Shown here: positions 34,049-42,237 of the stretch, one piece after another
Layout of the letters: each line of letters begins with the position of its first letter
Numbering within the stretch: position 1 is the first letter of the stretch
Source: an uncultured Phascolarctobacterium sp.
Lineage (GTDB): Bacteria > Bacillota > Negativicutes > Acidaminococcales > Acidaminococcaceae
Assembly (NCBI GenBank): GCA_900544795.1
Contig: UQWM01000001.1
Location: 149,532-213,531, forward strand
Direction: 5' to 3'
Length of the DNA: 64,000 bases
Translations under genes and position numbers: made by a program
The notes under the pieces: generated by a model
What the model was told of the DNA's origin: nothing
Seen by the model: only the letters and a program-made list of their open reading frames with translations
Database searches by the model: none

Positions 34049-35256
34049 CGGCGCTGCCACCTCCCCTCAGGGTTCTCGACCACGCGCATCTGATGGCGGC
34101 GTGCATCGGGCGGCATCTGCTCCAGCTTCTCGCGTTTGCACTCGTCACGGTACACCGAAAGCACCAGCCCGATCGATGCCAGCGTGATCAGCATCGAAGT
34201 ACCGCCATAGCTGATAAACGACAACGGCACACCGATAACGGGCAGCAGCCCGCAGACCATAGCCATATTGGCTACCGCCTGCCCTATTATCAAAAAGCTG
34301 ACGCCGGAAACCAGAATAAAACCACGTTCATCCTTCGTATTCATGGCGATGCGGAAAAAAGCCGCCGCCAGCAGTAAAAACACCGTGATCAAGATCGCGG
34401 CGCCAAGCAAGCCCCACTCCTGGCAAAAAATAGCAAAAGCAAAGTCGGTGTGCGCCTCGGGCAGGTAAAAAAACTTACCGCTGCCCTGGCCCCAGGGCAA
34501 GCCAGTCAGCCCACCGCTGCCTATCGACATCAGCGACTGCACCATCTGATAACCCGTATTGGCTTCGTCGCTCCACGGATCCAGCCACACCTTCACCCGC
34601 TGCAAACGGTACGGCGCCACAATAGCGCCCGCTACCGCCAACCCGCCTAAAATGCCCAGCAGGCCAAACACCTCGCACAGGCGCAGCCCCGCCAAAATAT
34701 ACAGTCCCACCATCAAAGCCACGATGATGGCCGCCGTGCCCATATCGGGCTGCTTCAAAACCAAAATACCATAAATCACCGTGCCCACAAAGGGCCACAC
34801 CGTATCCTTATTCAACAGACTTATCGACTTGCGCTTTCTCAGCATCTCGCCCAAAAGCGCCGCTCCCAGCAAAATAACGGCAATTTTCGCCAGCTCCGAA
34901 GGCTGGATCGAAACGCCGCCCACATACAGCCAGCGCTGCGCGCCCTTGTTGGTCGTGCCGATCAGATCGACCAGCAAAAGCAAACTGCCCACGCCAAAAT
35001 AAATCACCTTCAGCCAAAAATCATTGATCCATGTCTTATACGAAGGCGCACGAAAACCCAGCCACAGCATCAGCATGATGCCGGCCGCGCCAAAGATCAA
35101 ATAGCGTTTCAAGTAATAATAACCATCCTCAAACATATCCCGCGCTTCCACAAAGCTAGCGCTGAACACGTTGATGCAGCCCACCAGCATCAGCAGTAAA
35201 GTCAGGCTGATGATCGCGTCCTTGGGATTATCCCAGATCAAAAATCGTTTCTGCAT
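34045..35256 (-). CDS. ftsW: FtsW/RodA/SpoVE family peptidoglycan glycosyltransferase
   Basis: 403-residue polytopic membrane protein with about ten hydrophobic segments. SEDS signatures are NKGAQRWLYVGGVSIQPSELAKIA, WSDEANTGYQMVQSLMSIGSGGLTG and GLLPVIGVPLSFISYGGTSML. SEDS proteins polymerise lipid II and work with a class B PBP; here the PBP is the overlapping next gene, so the pair is a cognate polymerase-transpeptidase unit. GAGGCGTGT lies before the ATG. It is 11 bases after trmB. Confidence 0.94.
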   Translation of the reverse strand: MQKRFLIWDNPKDAIISLTLLLMLVGCINVFSASFVEARDMFEDGYYYLKRYLIFGAAGIMLMLWLGFRAPSYKTWINDFWLKVIYFGVGSLLLLVDLIGTTNKGAQRWLYVGGVSIQPSELAKIAVILLGAALLGEMLRKRKSISLLNKDTVWPFVGTVIYGILVLKQPDMGTAAIIVALMVGLYILAGLRLCEVFGLLGILGGLAVAGAIVAPYRLQRVKVWLDPWSDEANTGYQMVQSLMSIGSGGLTGLPWGQGSGKFFYLPEAHTDFAFAIFCQEWGLLGAAILITVFLLLAAAFFRIAMNTKDERGFILVSGVSFLIIGQAVANMAMVCGLLPVIGVPLSFISYGGTSMLITLASIGLVLSVYRDECKREKLEQMPPDARRHQMRVVENPEGRWQRR

Positions 35257-35267
35257 ACACGCCTCAC

Positions 35268-35906
35268 TTAAAATACCACTTCACAAAAATTTATCGGTGT
35301 TCCCATTGCGCTGAATTTACGCTCGTATTCCGTCTGCACCTCGTTATCGTATTCCGAGTGGTGCAAATCGTAGCTTAAAGCAACTATCTCCAAACCGAAC
35401 TCCCTGAACTCCTCTACCGAAAAGTCAAACAAAGCCCTGTTGTCCGTTTTAAAACGCAGGTGCCCGCCCTGGCCCAGCAGCCTTTGATACTTGGCTAAAA
35501 AACCACGGTGGGTCAAGCGGCGCTTAGCGTGGCGCGCCTTCGGCCACGGATCGCTGAAATTCAAATACAGCTCCTTGATCTCGCCCGGCTCGAACCAGTC
35601 TTCCATATGCTCGGCGTTGGCGCAGATGACCTTCACATTGTCCAACTGCCGTTCTTTAGCGGCCAGCCCCGGATAATAAGCAATATCGTGCTGGGTTTCC
35701 ACGCCGATAAAAGCCTTCTCGGGGTGCAGCTCGCCCATACCTATGATAAAGCGGCCCTTGCCGCAACCAATTTCCAAACACAAACGCTTACCGGGAAACA
35801 GCTCCTGCCAGCGTCCTTTATATTGCTCTAAGCCATGCAGCAAAACATATTCGTCTTTTAAGCCCTGCATCGCTTCTTCGATCCATGGTTTTTTTCTTAA
35901 TCTCAT
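35268..35906 (-). CDS. trmB: tRNA (guanine-N7-)-methyltransferase TrmB
   Basis: 212 residues. SAM-binding motif LEIGCGKGRFIIGMG, the central NVKVICANAEHM, and the TrmB hallmark LYLNFSDPWPKARHAKRRLTH with the tRNA-contacting residues. Methylates G46 of tRNA at N7 in the cytoplasm. The ATG at 35906 follows an AAGGGCGG ribosome site. First gene of trmB-ftsW-PBP. Confidence 0.96.
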   Translation of the reverse strand: MRLRKKPWIEEAMQGLKDEYVLLHGLEQYKGRWQELFPGKRLCLEIGCGKGRFIIGMGELHPEKAFIGVETQHDIAYYPGLAAKERQLDNVKVICANAEHMEDWFEPGEIKELYLNFSDPWPKARHAKRRLTHRGFLAKYQRLLGQGGHLRFKTDNRALFDFSVEEFREFGLEIVALSYDLHHSEYDNEVQTEYERKFSAMGTPINFCEVVF

Positions 35907-36072
35907 ACCGACCCGCCCTTGTAAAATCTAAATATAAATCCAATTTATATTATAATACATAACGCCGTTCTAATCATCTTTTTTATCAAAAATCGGCAAT
36001 AATCTTTTACGGTAGCCGCCGATATTTTTGCAGCCCTGCCTGACAGGCCCAAAATATATTTCGCAAAATATA

Positions 36073-36100
36073 TTGACAAACTTGTGAAATGTGGTATAAA
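36073..36100 (+). promoter_or_regulatory. Sigma70-type promoter of the TonB receptor gene
   Basis: TTGACA (36073-36078), 16 bases, TATAAA (36095-36100). The start would fall near 36107. Confidence 0.75.
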
Positions 36101-36111
36101 TATAAATTATG

Positions 36112-36127
36112 GTTAGCATACGCTAAC
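36112..36127 (+). promoter_or_regulatory. Inverted-repeat operator candidate
   Basis: GTTAGC-ATAC-GCTAAC, a dyad just after the predicted start of transcription, well placed for a repressor. It does not match a Fur box (GATAATGATAATCATTATC). Confidence 0.5.
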
Positions 36128-36172
36128 TAACAATCAGATTAGCCGCAACGGCAAAAATGAGGGAGTGAAAAT

Positions 36173-38077
36173 ATGCAGCATTTTGCTAAAAAGAGTGGCC
36201 TTGCGCTGGCTCTTTGTCTTTTAAGTTCCATAAATCCCAGCGGCGCCAGCGCCGCAAGCAGCGACCTGGACGCCTACAGCCTGGACGGCATGGTAGTTAC
36301 CGCCACCCGAACAGCGCTGACCCAGAAGGAAAATCCCCGCAGCGTCGAAGTCATTACCCAGGAAGCTATCGAAAACACCGGCGCAGTCAGTGTCCGCGAC
36401 GCCCTGCGCACAGCCACCAATATCGACATCATTTCCAACAGCCACGGCGGCGGCGAAAACATCAGCATCCGCGGCGGCAATACTAACGATGTGTTGATTT
36501 TAGTCAATGGCCGCCGGGTCGCAGGCGAAAATACCATCTTCAACCAGTCCAGCAACGCTTATGCTTTAGACCGTTTGAATTTAAGCAACGTCGAGCGTAT
36601 CGAGATCCTGCGCGGTCAGGCCAGCGCTATTTACGGCTCCGGCGCTCAATCCGGCGTCATCAACATCATCACCAAAAAATCCGAAAAACCCGAGTTTGCC
36701 ATCGGTTTTGCCACTGGCACCCGCGAAATGAGTAATTATTACCATTATGACACCGGCAGGCTCGGTAAGTTCAACGCCAGCTTCGATGCCAATTTCAGCA
36801 AATTGCGCAACATCGACAGTAAAGCCGGCGCCGCCCTTTTTCATGGCCCCAAACAAGCCTATAATCTCAATATCGACTACGAAATGGATAAAAACAACAA
36901 TCTCAATTTTATGGCCGACTATACTAAAGACAATTTGGAAAGTATCTCCTATAAATTCGTGCCCATGCCGCCTAAAGAAACCCTTATGCCCCTGACCTCA
37001 GAACGTAAAACCCTCGCCCTTACCTATAGCGGGCACAACGCCAACAGCAGCTACAGCCTGGCTACAACTTACAGCCAGCTTAACCGTGATGCCGGCGCTG
37101 CCGACGCCCCTGGCGCAAGCGAAAAGAAATACCGATCCTGGAATATCGAGGGCCGTGATACCATCACTACCTCTGCCGATAATAAACTCACCTTTGGCGC
37201 CGAATACCGCAACGACGAAACAACACTTTACGGCGGCGAAAACACGAAAAATTCAGACCAGTATGCCCTGTATCTACAGGACGAATACCGGGCGGGCAAA
37301 AAATTATTGCTGACCCCCGCTATCCGTTATGACCATCACGAATCCTTTGGCGGCAACACCTCGGCCAACCTGGGAGCTACTTATTTTATAACCGACAGCT
37401 CCCGCTTCAAAGCCAACTACGGCTCCTCTTACAGGGCACCTTCCCTCGACGAGCTTTACGGCGTTTTCACCCACGGCGGCCTGTTTAGCATGCTGGGCTA
37501 CGCATATTACGGCAACCCCGATTTGAAGCCCGAAAAGACCCGCGGCTGGGAAATATCCTACGAGCAGGAATTTGACGACAACACCTCCGGCAAGCTGACC
37601 TATTTTGACAATAAGAAAAAAGACGCTATCACCACCGAACTGTTTGGCGATGGCAGCCGTAATCAGCGCTTCATCAATATCGACGAAACTTCTTCCAGAG
37701 GCGTCGAATTTGAGGTGAAACACGATTTTGGCCACGGTTTAGCCCTGATCGGCAATTATAACTGGCTGGACGCCAAAGATGAAACGGACGGCTCGCGGCT
37801 GCAATACAGCGCCCGCAACACCTATACCGCCAAGCTGAGCTGGACGGAGCCGATCAAAAAGGAATGGAACATCACCGCCTGGAACAAGTGGTATTCCGAC
37901 TTCCAATACGATTCCGATACTGTTTACAGCGTCAACACCTTCAACTTTACCGTCAGCAAACGCTGGGGCGACAAATACCGCGTCTTTGCCGGTATCGACA
38001 ACGTCTTTAACAAAGAACTGTCCGACATGGGCTATTATGGCCGTATGTGGCGTGCCGGGGCAGAAATGAAATTCTAA
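36173..38077 (+). CDS. TonB-dependent outer-membrane receptor
   Basis: 634 residues. Signal peptide to about residue 28 (ending GASAAS), a TonB-box-like stretch (DGMVVTATR), plug domain about 35-170 (VRDALRTATNIDI, GGGENISIRG, ERIEILRGQASAIYGSGAQSGVINIITKK) and a 22-strand-type barrel ending in aromatic EMKF. The barrel includes a TonB-receptor C-terminal TYTAKLSW...YRVFAGIDNVFNKE pattern like BtuB/CirA/FepA relatives. Ligand is unknown (siderophore, haem, cobalamin or other). GGGAG precedes the ATG. Transcribed alone, with no TonB/ExbBD or ABC transporter nearby. Confidence 0.94.
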   Translation: MQHFAKKSGLALALCLLSSINPSGASAASSDLDAYSLDGMVVTATRTALTQKENPRSVEVITQEAIENTGAVSVRDALRTATNIDIISNSHGGGENISIRGGNTNDVLILVNGRRVAGENTIFNQSSNAYALDRLNLSNVERIEILRGQASAIYGSGAQSGVINIITKKSEKPEFAIGFATGTREMSNYYHYDTGRLGKFNASFDANFSKLRNIDSKAGAALFHGPKQAYNLNIDYEMDKNNNLNFMADYTKDNLESISYKFVPMPPKETLMPLTSERKTLALTYSGHNANSSYSLATTYSQLNRDAGAADAPGASEKKYRSWNIEGRDTITTSADNKLTFGAEYRNDETTLYGGENTKNSDQYALYLQDEYRAGKKLLLTPAIRYDHHESFGGNTSANLGATYFITDSSRFKANYGSSYRAPSLDELYGVFTHGGLFSMLGYAYYGNPDLKPEKTRGWEISYEQEFDDNTSGKLTYFDNKKKDAITTELFGDGSRNQRFINIDETSSRGVEFEVKHDFGHGLALIGNYNWLDAKDETDGSRLQYSARNTYTAKLSWTEPIKKEWNITAWNKWYSDFQYDSDTVYSVNTFNFTVSKRWGDKYRVFAGIDNVFNKELSDMGYYGRMWRAGAEMKF

Positions 38078-38092
38078 CTTTACTCGCAATAA

Positions 38093-38126
38093 AAAAACAG
38101 AGTGCTTTCGCACTCTGTTTTTTTAT
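38093..38126. terminator. Bidirectional terminator after the TonB receptor
   Basis: AAAACAGAGTGC / GCACTCTGTTTT with TTTC loop and T-runs on both strands; faces the converging regulator gene. Confidence 0.85.
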
Positions 38127-38143
38127 TTATTTTTGAATTTCAT

Positions 38144-40033
38144 TTAATCTTCTTTCCCAACTTTCGGCCCCAGGCCGTACTTTTTCAAATAACGGTACAG
38201 GGTAACGCGGCTAACATCAAGCATCCCAGCCAGTTTGCTGATATTGCCGCCAGCAGATTTCCAGGCGGCGATAAAGGCCTCCTTGTCGTACTTCCACGAT
38301 TTTTCGAGGGTACGGTCGCCGGGCAGTTTGATGTTTTCAGATTCGATGATGCTGCCTGGAGTATGGAAGAAGGACTGCTCGATAACGCCTTGCAGCTGTT
38401 TGATATTGCCGGGCCAGCTACAGCTGGTCAGCAAATTCAACGCATCAGCCGACAGACGTTTGGGCGGCAGGTTATGCTGCGCCGACATTTCGGCCAGAAT
38501 ATGGGAAGCGATGACTTCGATATCCTTGACGCGCTCGCGCAAGGGCGGTACACGCATGGTAGTATCGAGCACCAGCTCGTACAGGTCTTTAGAGAACAGG
38601 CCCTTGTCGGACAGACGTTTGAGGTTGGAATCGCAGGCGGCGATAACGCGCACGTTAAGTTTTTTGCGCACGCCAGTCTCGCGGTTCACCAGACCGTTTT
38701 TCAAAGCGTCGGCCAGCTTGTCGCCCATTTCCACGGGCAGCTTTTCGACTTCGTCTAAAAAGAGGGTACCGCCTAAAGCCAGTTCCAGTTTGCCTGCCAT
38801 GGGCTGACGGTCGCCATCGATGCTGCCAAAAAATTCTTCTTCCAGCGCTTCCAGCGGCGCGCTGGAGCATTTGACGACGATGAGGGGCGCTGCAGCACGG
38901 GGGCTGGCCTGATGGATACCGTGGGCAAGACGCTGCTTGCCGGTACCGGGCTCGCCCTGGAGCAGGATATTGTTATCGCTGCGGGCGATGCGGGAAGCCT
39001 TATGCTGCAAAGCAAGGAACTCGCTGGTTTCGCCCACCATGCTGTAGAGGCTGTAGCGTGAGCTGTAGCCTGTAGCATGGGCGATGGTAGTTTTTAGATC
39101 TTCGATGGACATGGACATGACCAGCGCGCTTTCGACCTCGCTGCCCACTTTGATGGGCATGACCGTAGTGATATCTTCGTAGGTACGGTCCTGGGTGATC
39201 CAGGTGATCTCGCGGCGGTGAGTGGGCACGCCCTGCAAAGCTTTTTTGATGGGGATATGCTCATAGTTAAGGAACACATCTTCCAGATCCTGTTTGCCGT
39301 CCAGACGCTTTTGCGCGTTATTGTTGCAGTATTTCAGCTGTTCGTCCTGGCCGATCCAGTACACGGCTACGGGCAGCTCGTTCATCATCAGCTGATAAAT
39401 GCTCCAGTATTCCAGCATGGAAAGGTGCTGCTCGATAGAATATTTCATAGTCAGGAGCAGCGACAGCAGCAGGTCGTAGGGCAGGTCGCTTTGATCCAGC
39501 GAAAAGAAGGATATAATGTAGCGAATTTTGCCATTGACAGAAATAGGTGCGCTGCAGGCGTCGCCGGAATGGCTGTCTTTGATCCACATTTCCGGACCGA
39601 ACATCAAGAAGGGCACGTTATGCTCACGGGCGATGCTGATACTGGAGGTACCTACATCTTCTTCCAGTACACGCATACCCTGGATGTCTTCGATGACCCT
39701 TTGGAAAAAGGGCAGGGCATAGTTTTTAATGACGTAGCCTTCTTCGTCGATCAACAGCATGCTGAGGTTGTGGATGTTGAAGTGCTGCTTGCTCTGTTCG
39801 TAAAGGCCGTCTACATATTTTACGATAAATTCGTGGGTCCTTTGATGCTCAACGATCTCCTCACGGCTCAGCTTGTTCAGCTTGGGCATGGTCTCGTGCG
39901 GCAGCTTCAATGCCCGGCAGCGTTGCCAGGACTCGGCCACCCACGGATGGACGTTTGGATCGATGACTCCGTCTTCCATAAACTTGCGGTAGTAGGAAGC
40001 CAGTTTTTCCTTGTTGCGTTTTTCACGGATCAT
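38144..40033 (-). CDS. AcoR/DhaR-like AAA+ regulator lacking the sigma54 GAFTGA loop
   Basis: 629 residues. The N-terminal GAF-like sensor resembles AcoR/DhaR (VAESWQRCRAL opening, EEDVGTSSISIA), followed by a PAS segment and an AAA+ domain: Walker A GEPGTGKQ, Walker B GTLFLDEV and arginine finger PPLRERVKDIE. A C-terminal Fis-type helix-turn-helix follows (GNISKLAGMLDVSRVTLYRYL). Between EFFGS and GKLELALGG the usual GAFTGA loop that contacts sigma54 is replaced by a short IDGDRQPMA, so it probably regulates by another route, as TyrR and DhaR do. GGAGGGG precedes the ATG. Last gene after a radical SAM gene and an NlpC/P60 gene on the same strand. Confidence 0.9.
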   Translation of the reverse strand: MIREKRNKEKLASYYRKFMEDGVIDPNVHPWVAESWQRCRALKLPHETMPKLNKLSREEIVEHQRTHEFIVKYVDGLYEQSKQHFNIHNLSMLLIDEEGYVIKNYALPFFQRVIEDIQGMRVLEEDVGTSSISIAREHNVPFLMFGPEMWIKDSHSGDACSAPISVNGKIRYIISFFSLDQSDLPYDLLLSLLLTMKYSIEQHLSMLEYWSIYQLMMNELPVAVYWIGQDEQLKYCNNNAQKRLDGKQDLEDVFLNYEHIPIKKALQGVPTHRREITWITQDRTYEDITTVMPIKVGSEVESALVMSMSIEDLKTTIAHATGYSSRYSLYSMVGETSEFLALQHKASRIARSDNNILLQGEPGTGKQRLAHGIHQASPRAAAPLIVVKCSSAPLEALEEEFFGSIDGDRQPMAGKLELALGGTLFLDEVEKLPVEMGDKLADALKNGLVNRETGVRKKLNVRVIAACDSNLKRLSDKGLFSKDLYELVLDTTMRVPPLRERVKDIEVIASHILAEMSAQHNLPPKRLSADALNLLTSCSWPGNIKQLQGVIEQSFFHTPGSIIESENIKLPGDRTLEKSWKYDKEAFIAAWKSAGGNISKLAGMLDVSRVTLYRYLKKYGLGPKVGKED

Positions 40034-40089
40034 TATTCAGACCCCTCCTCAATTTCATCAAATATCATAAAAAGTACCTATGCGATTTT

Positions 40090-40770
40090 TCAGGCTTCGC
40101 CGTTATCCACCAGGATGCGGCGGGCACCATAATAATGGGATTTCCAGTAAGTGTTTTCAAGGGAGTCGAGCACCACGCCGCGCGAGGTGGAAGCGTTCCA
40201 GAACATTCCCCGTCCGGCATAGATACCGACATGGGACGCCCCCGGCTCGTAGGTAGAGAAAAAGACCAGGTCGCCTTCCTTGAGCTGATTTTTGAGGACG
40301 AAGACACCCTCTAAGACCTGGATATCGGCCGTGCGCGGCAGGCGTGCTTTGTGCTTGCCGAAAACATACTGCACATAGGCCGAGCAGTCGAAGCCTTTGG
40401 GCGTTGTACCGCCGAAGCGGTAGGGAGTGCCCTGATATTTAGAAGCCGTTTTTACGATGTCTTTACCTTTGACATTGGAGATGCCTTCCTTTTTAAAGGC
40501 TTCCCAGGTGACTTTTTTATAAGTTTTATCGTCCAGGCGGCCGTTGGCCTTGAGCTTATGCTTCTTTTGAAAGTTTTTCAGGCTGTCAGCAGTAGCTTTT
40601 GTAAACTTGCCGTCGGTACGATCAGGCGCGTAGCCCAGCGTTTTAAGCTTTTGCTGGGTCACCATGATCTTCCAGTCTTTGTCGCCCTCTTTAAAGGTTT
40701 TCGCCAGCGCTGCGGCAGGCAGCAGGCAGATTATCAGTACCAAGGTCAGCAATGCGGTCAGTTTCCTCAT
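40090..40770 (-). CDS. Secreted NlpC/P60 peptidoglycan hydrolase with PG_binding_1 domain
   Basis: 226 residues. Signal peptide MRKLTALLTLVLIICLLPAAALA, a peptidoglycan-binding helical domain (about 32-85: MVTQQKLKTLGYAPDRTDGKFTKAT), then an NlpC/P60 domain with catalytic Cys in FDCSAYVQ and His in SHVGIYAG. Such enzymes cut gamma-D-glutamyl-diaminopimelate bonds in stem peptides of the periplasmic wall. ATG at 40770 is preferred because it directly opens the signal peptide and has AAGGGG upstream. It follows the radical SAM gene by 26 bases. Confidence 0.92.
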   Translation of the reverse strand: MRKLTALLTLVLIICLLPAAALAKTFKEGDKDWKIMVTQQKLKTLGYAPDRTDGKFTKATADSLKNFQKKHKLKANGRLDDKTYKKVTWEAFKKEGISNVKGKDIVKTASKYQGTPYRFGGTTPKGFDCSAYVQYVFGKHKARLPRTADIQVLEGVFVLKNQLKEGDLVFFSTYEPGASHVGIYAGRGMFWNASTSRGVVLDSLENTYWKSHYYGARRILVDNGEA

Positions 40771-40796
40771 CACTCTCGATCCCCTTCCTTGCACAC

Positions 40797-41696
40797 TTAA
40801 TAGCTGCTATTGTTATAAACGTCCCAGTCCTTTACTTTACCAAGTTCGGCCGCGCTCCAGGCTACTTCACCCAGCAGCCTTTCTTTGTCGCGGGGCAGGG
40901 TGCCTGCCAGCTGGACATAGTTGGAAACATGGTTGCTGCGGAAGATGCAAGGATGGTCGTCCGGCAGCTGGACAGCGGCTAAAATACTATGCAGCTCTTC
41001 CATCAATCCCTGGGGTGACAGCGGTTCAAATTCGCCCCGCTCGAACTGGTCCAGCAGTTCGCTGCCCCGGTACAGCATCAGGCACAGGGCGCTGAGCATG
41101 GTGGGCTTGATGGCGTTGATGGCGTTGGCGGTCTCGGCTGCATGACGCTTGCTGCCCGGTTTACCAGCCAGCCCTAAAATGATCATCATGGAAAGTTTCA
41201 TACCTGCGGCCACTACTTTTTGGCCTGCTTCGATGGCTTCGGGGCCGCTGACGCCTTTGTTGACTGCTTTTAAAGTGGCGTCGTCACCGGTCTCCATGCC
41301 GTAATACAGCAGTTTGAGCCCAGCTTCGCGCAATTCCACCAGTTCTTCGTGGGATTTACGCAGAATGTCTTTGGGTGCGGAGTAAGCCGCTACCCTTTGC
41401 AGCTTCGGAAAAGTTTTGTATAAGGCGTCTAAAATTTTTAAAAGACGCGGCGTCGACAGTACCAAAGCGTCACCGTCGGCTAAAAACACTCTGCGGACCG
41501 AATTTCTGCCGTGGGCGGCAGCGGCCTCGATCTGTCTGGCGATCTCATCTTCAGTGAGTACCTGGAAGGGCACGCCCCTGTACATATTGCAGTAGGTGCA
41601 TTTGTTATGGGCGCAGCCCCGGGTCACACGCAGGATAAAGCTGCGGGCTTCACTGGGCGGACGGAAGACAGGAGTGTCGTAAGTGTCGAAAAACAT
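40797..41696 (-). CDS. Radical SAM protein of unknown substrate
   Basis: 299 residues. The cluster motif is RGCAHNKCTYCNM, a CX4CX2C variant rather than the common CX3CX2C. Further segments fit an Elp3/HemN-like barrel (ADGDALVLST, YYGMETGDDATLKAVNKG, LSMMIILGLAG). The C-terminal part has no B12-binding or SPASM domain. It should make a 5'-deoxyadenosyl radical; substrate unknown. GGGAGGT precedes the ATG. First gene of a likely three-gene unit with the P60 hydrolase and the AcoR-like regulator. Confidence 0.88.
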   Translation of the reverse strand: MFFDTYDTPVFRPPSEARSFILRVTRGCAHNKCTYCNMYRGVPFQVLTEDEIARQIEAAAAHGRNSVRRVFLADGDALVLSTPRLLKILDALYKTFPKLQRVAAYSAPKDILRKSHEELVELREAGLKLLYYGMETGDDATLKAVNKGVSGPEAIEAGQKVVAAGMKLSMMIILGLAGKPGSKRHAAETANAINAIKPTMLSALCLMLYRGSELLDQFERGEFEPLSPQGLMEELHSILAAVQLPDDHPCIFRSNHVSNYVQLAGTLPRDKERLLGEVAWSAAELGKVKDWDVYNNSSY

Positions 41697-42237
41697 GTAT
41701 ACCTCCCGGTATCCTAAATTGTACCGGCAGTATCAAAAATACTCAACTTGATAACTGCCAGGATTACAGTAAAGCGATTTTAAGTATTGAATAAGCAACT
41801 TATAATACACTTTACGATACCTATTATAACTTATTTTACAGTATTTCGCAGTAGTTTTTCGTGAATTTTTTGGAAAAATATGGCTAAATTGTAAAATAAA
41901 TCGGCTTTTTTGTTAATTTTATAGCAACTATCCCGTAAAATGCCAGTCGATTTGGCCCCGGCCAGGCTACTTTGCAAATTTTGTAGACAATCGTTTTTCT
42001 TCGCACGACATTTACATTCAGAGGCCGGGCAAACTGTTGGCGCTGGCAGTGGGAACGACTGCGACCCGCTCCACCAGCAGTACCGTTTGATTTTATTACA
42101 TTCTTTACTATTTTTTTACTGGTGGATAAATCTTGTAAAAATGTTGCTGAAACGATTGCTATTTACGCTGCTTCCGCTTATAATATATGTTAAATCTCTA
42201 TTAGTATACACTATTTGCATTTTAACGAGGTGACAAC
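41697..42237. other. 541-bp non-coding gap before rnfC with RNA-like structure
   Basis: The left part (to about 41940) is very AT-rich. On the plus strand TTTGGCCCCGGCC (41951-41963) can pair with GGCCGGGCAAA (42023-42033), with one bulge, around a smaller CTAC...GTAG hairpin. A second hairpin, GCTGG.AGTGGG / CCCGCT...CCAGC, spans 42042-42078. This GC-rich block inside AT-rich sequence looks like a structured leader for the Rnf operon. I could not match it to a known riboswitch. Confidence 0.4.

Noticed and set aside
42042..42080. Cobalamin riboswitch before rnfC
   Set aside because: A GGGAA and CAGT-like stretch recalls the B12-box region, but the conserved core and the closing box are not there.
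41940..42233. Plus-strand open frame of 97 codons before rnfC
   Set aside because: No ribosome site, odd composition and coincidence with the GC-rich hairpin block; the tail is AT-rich promoter sequence.
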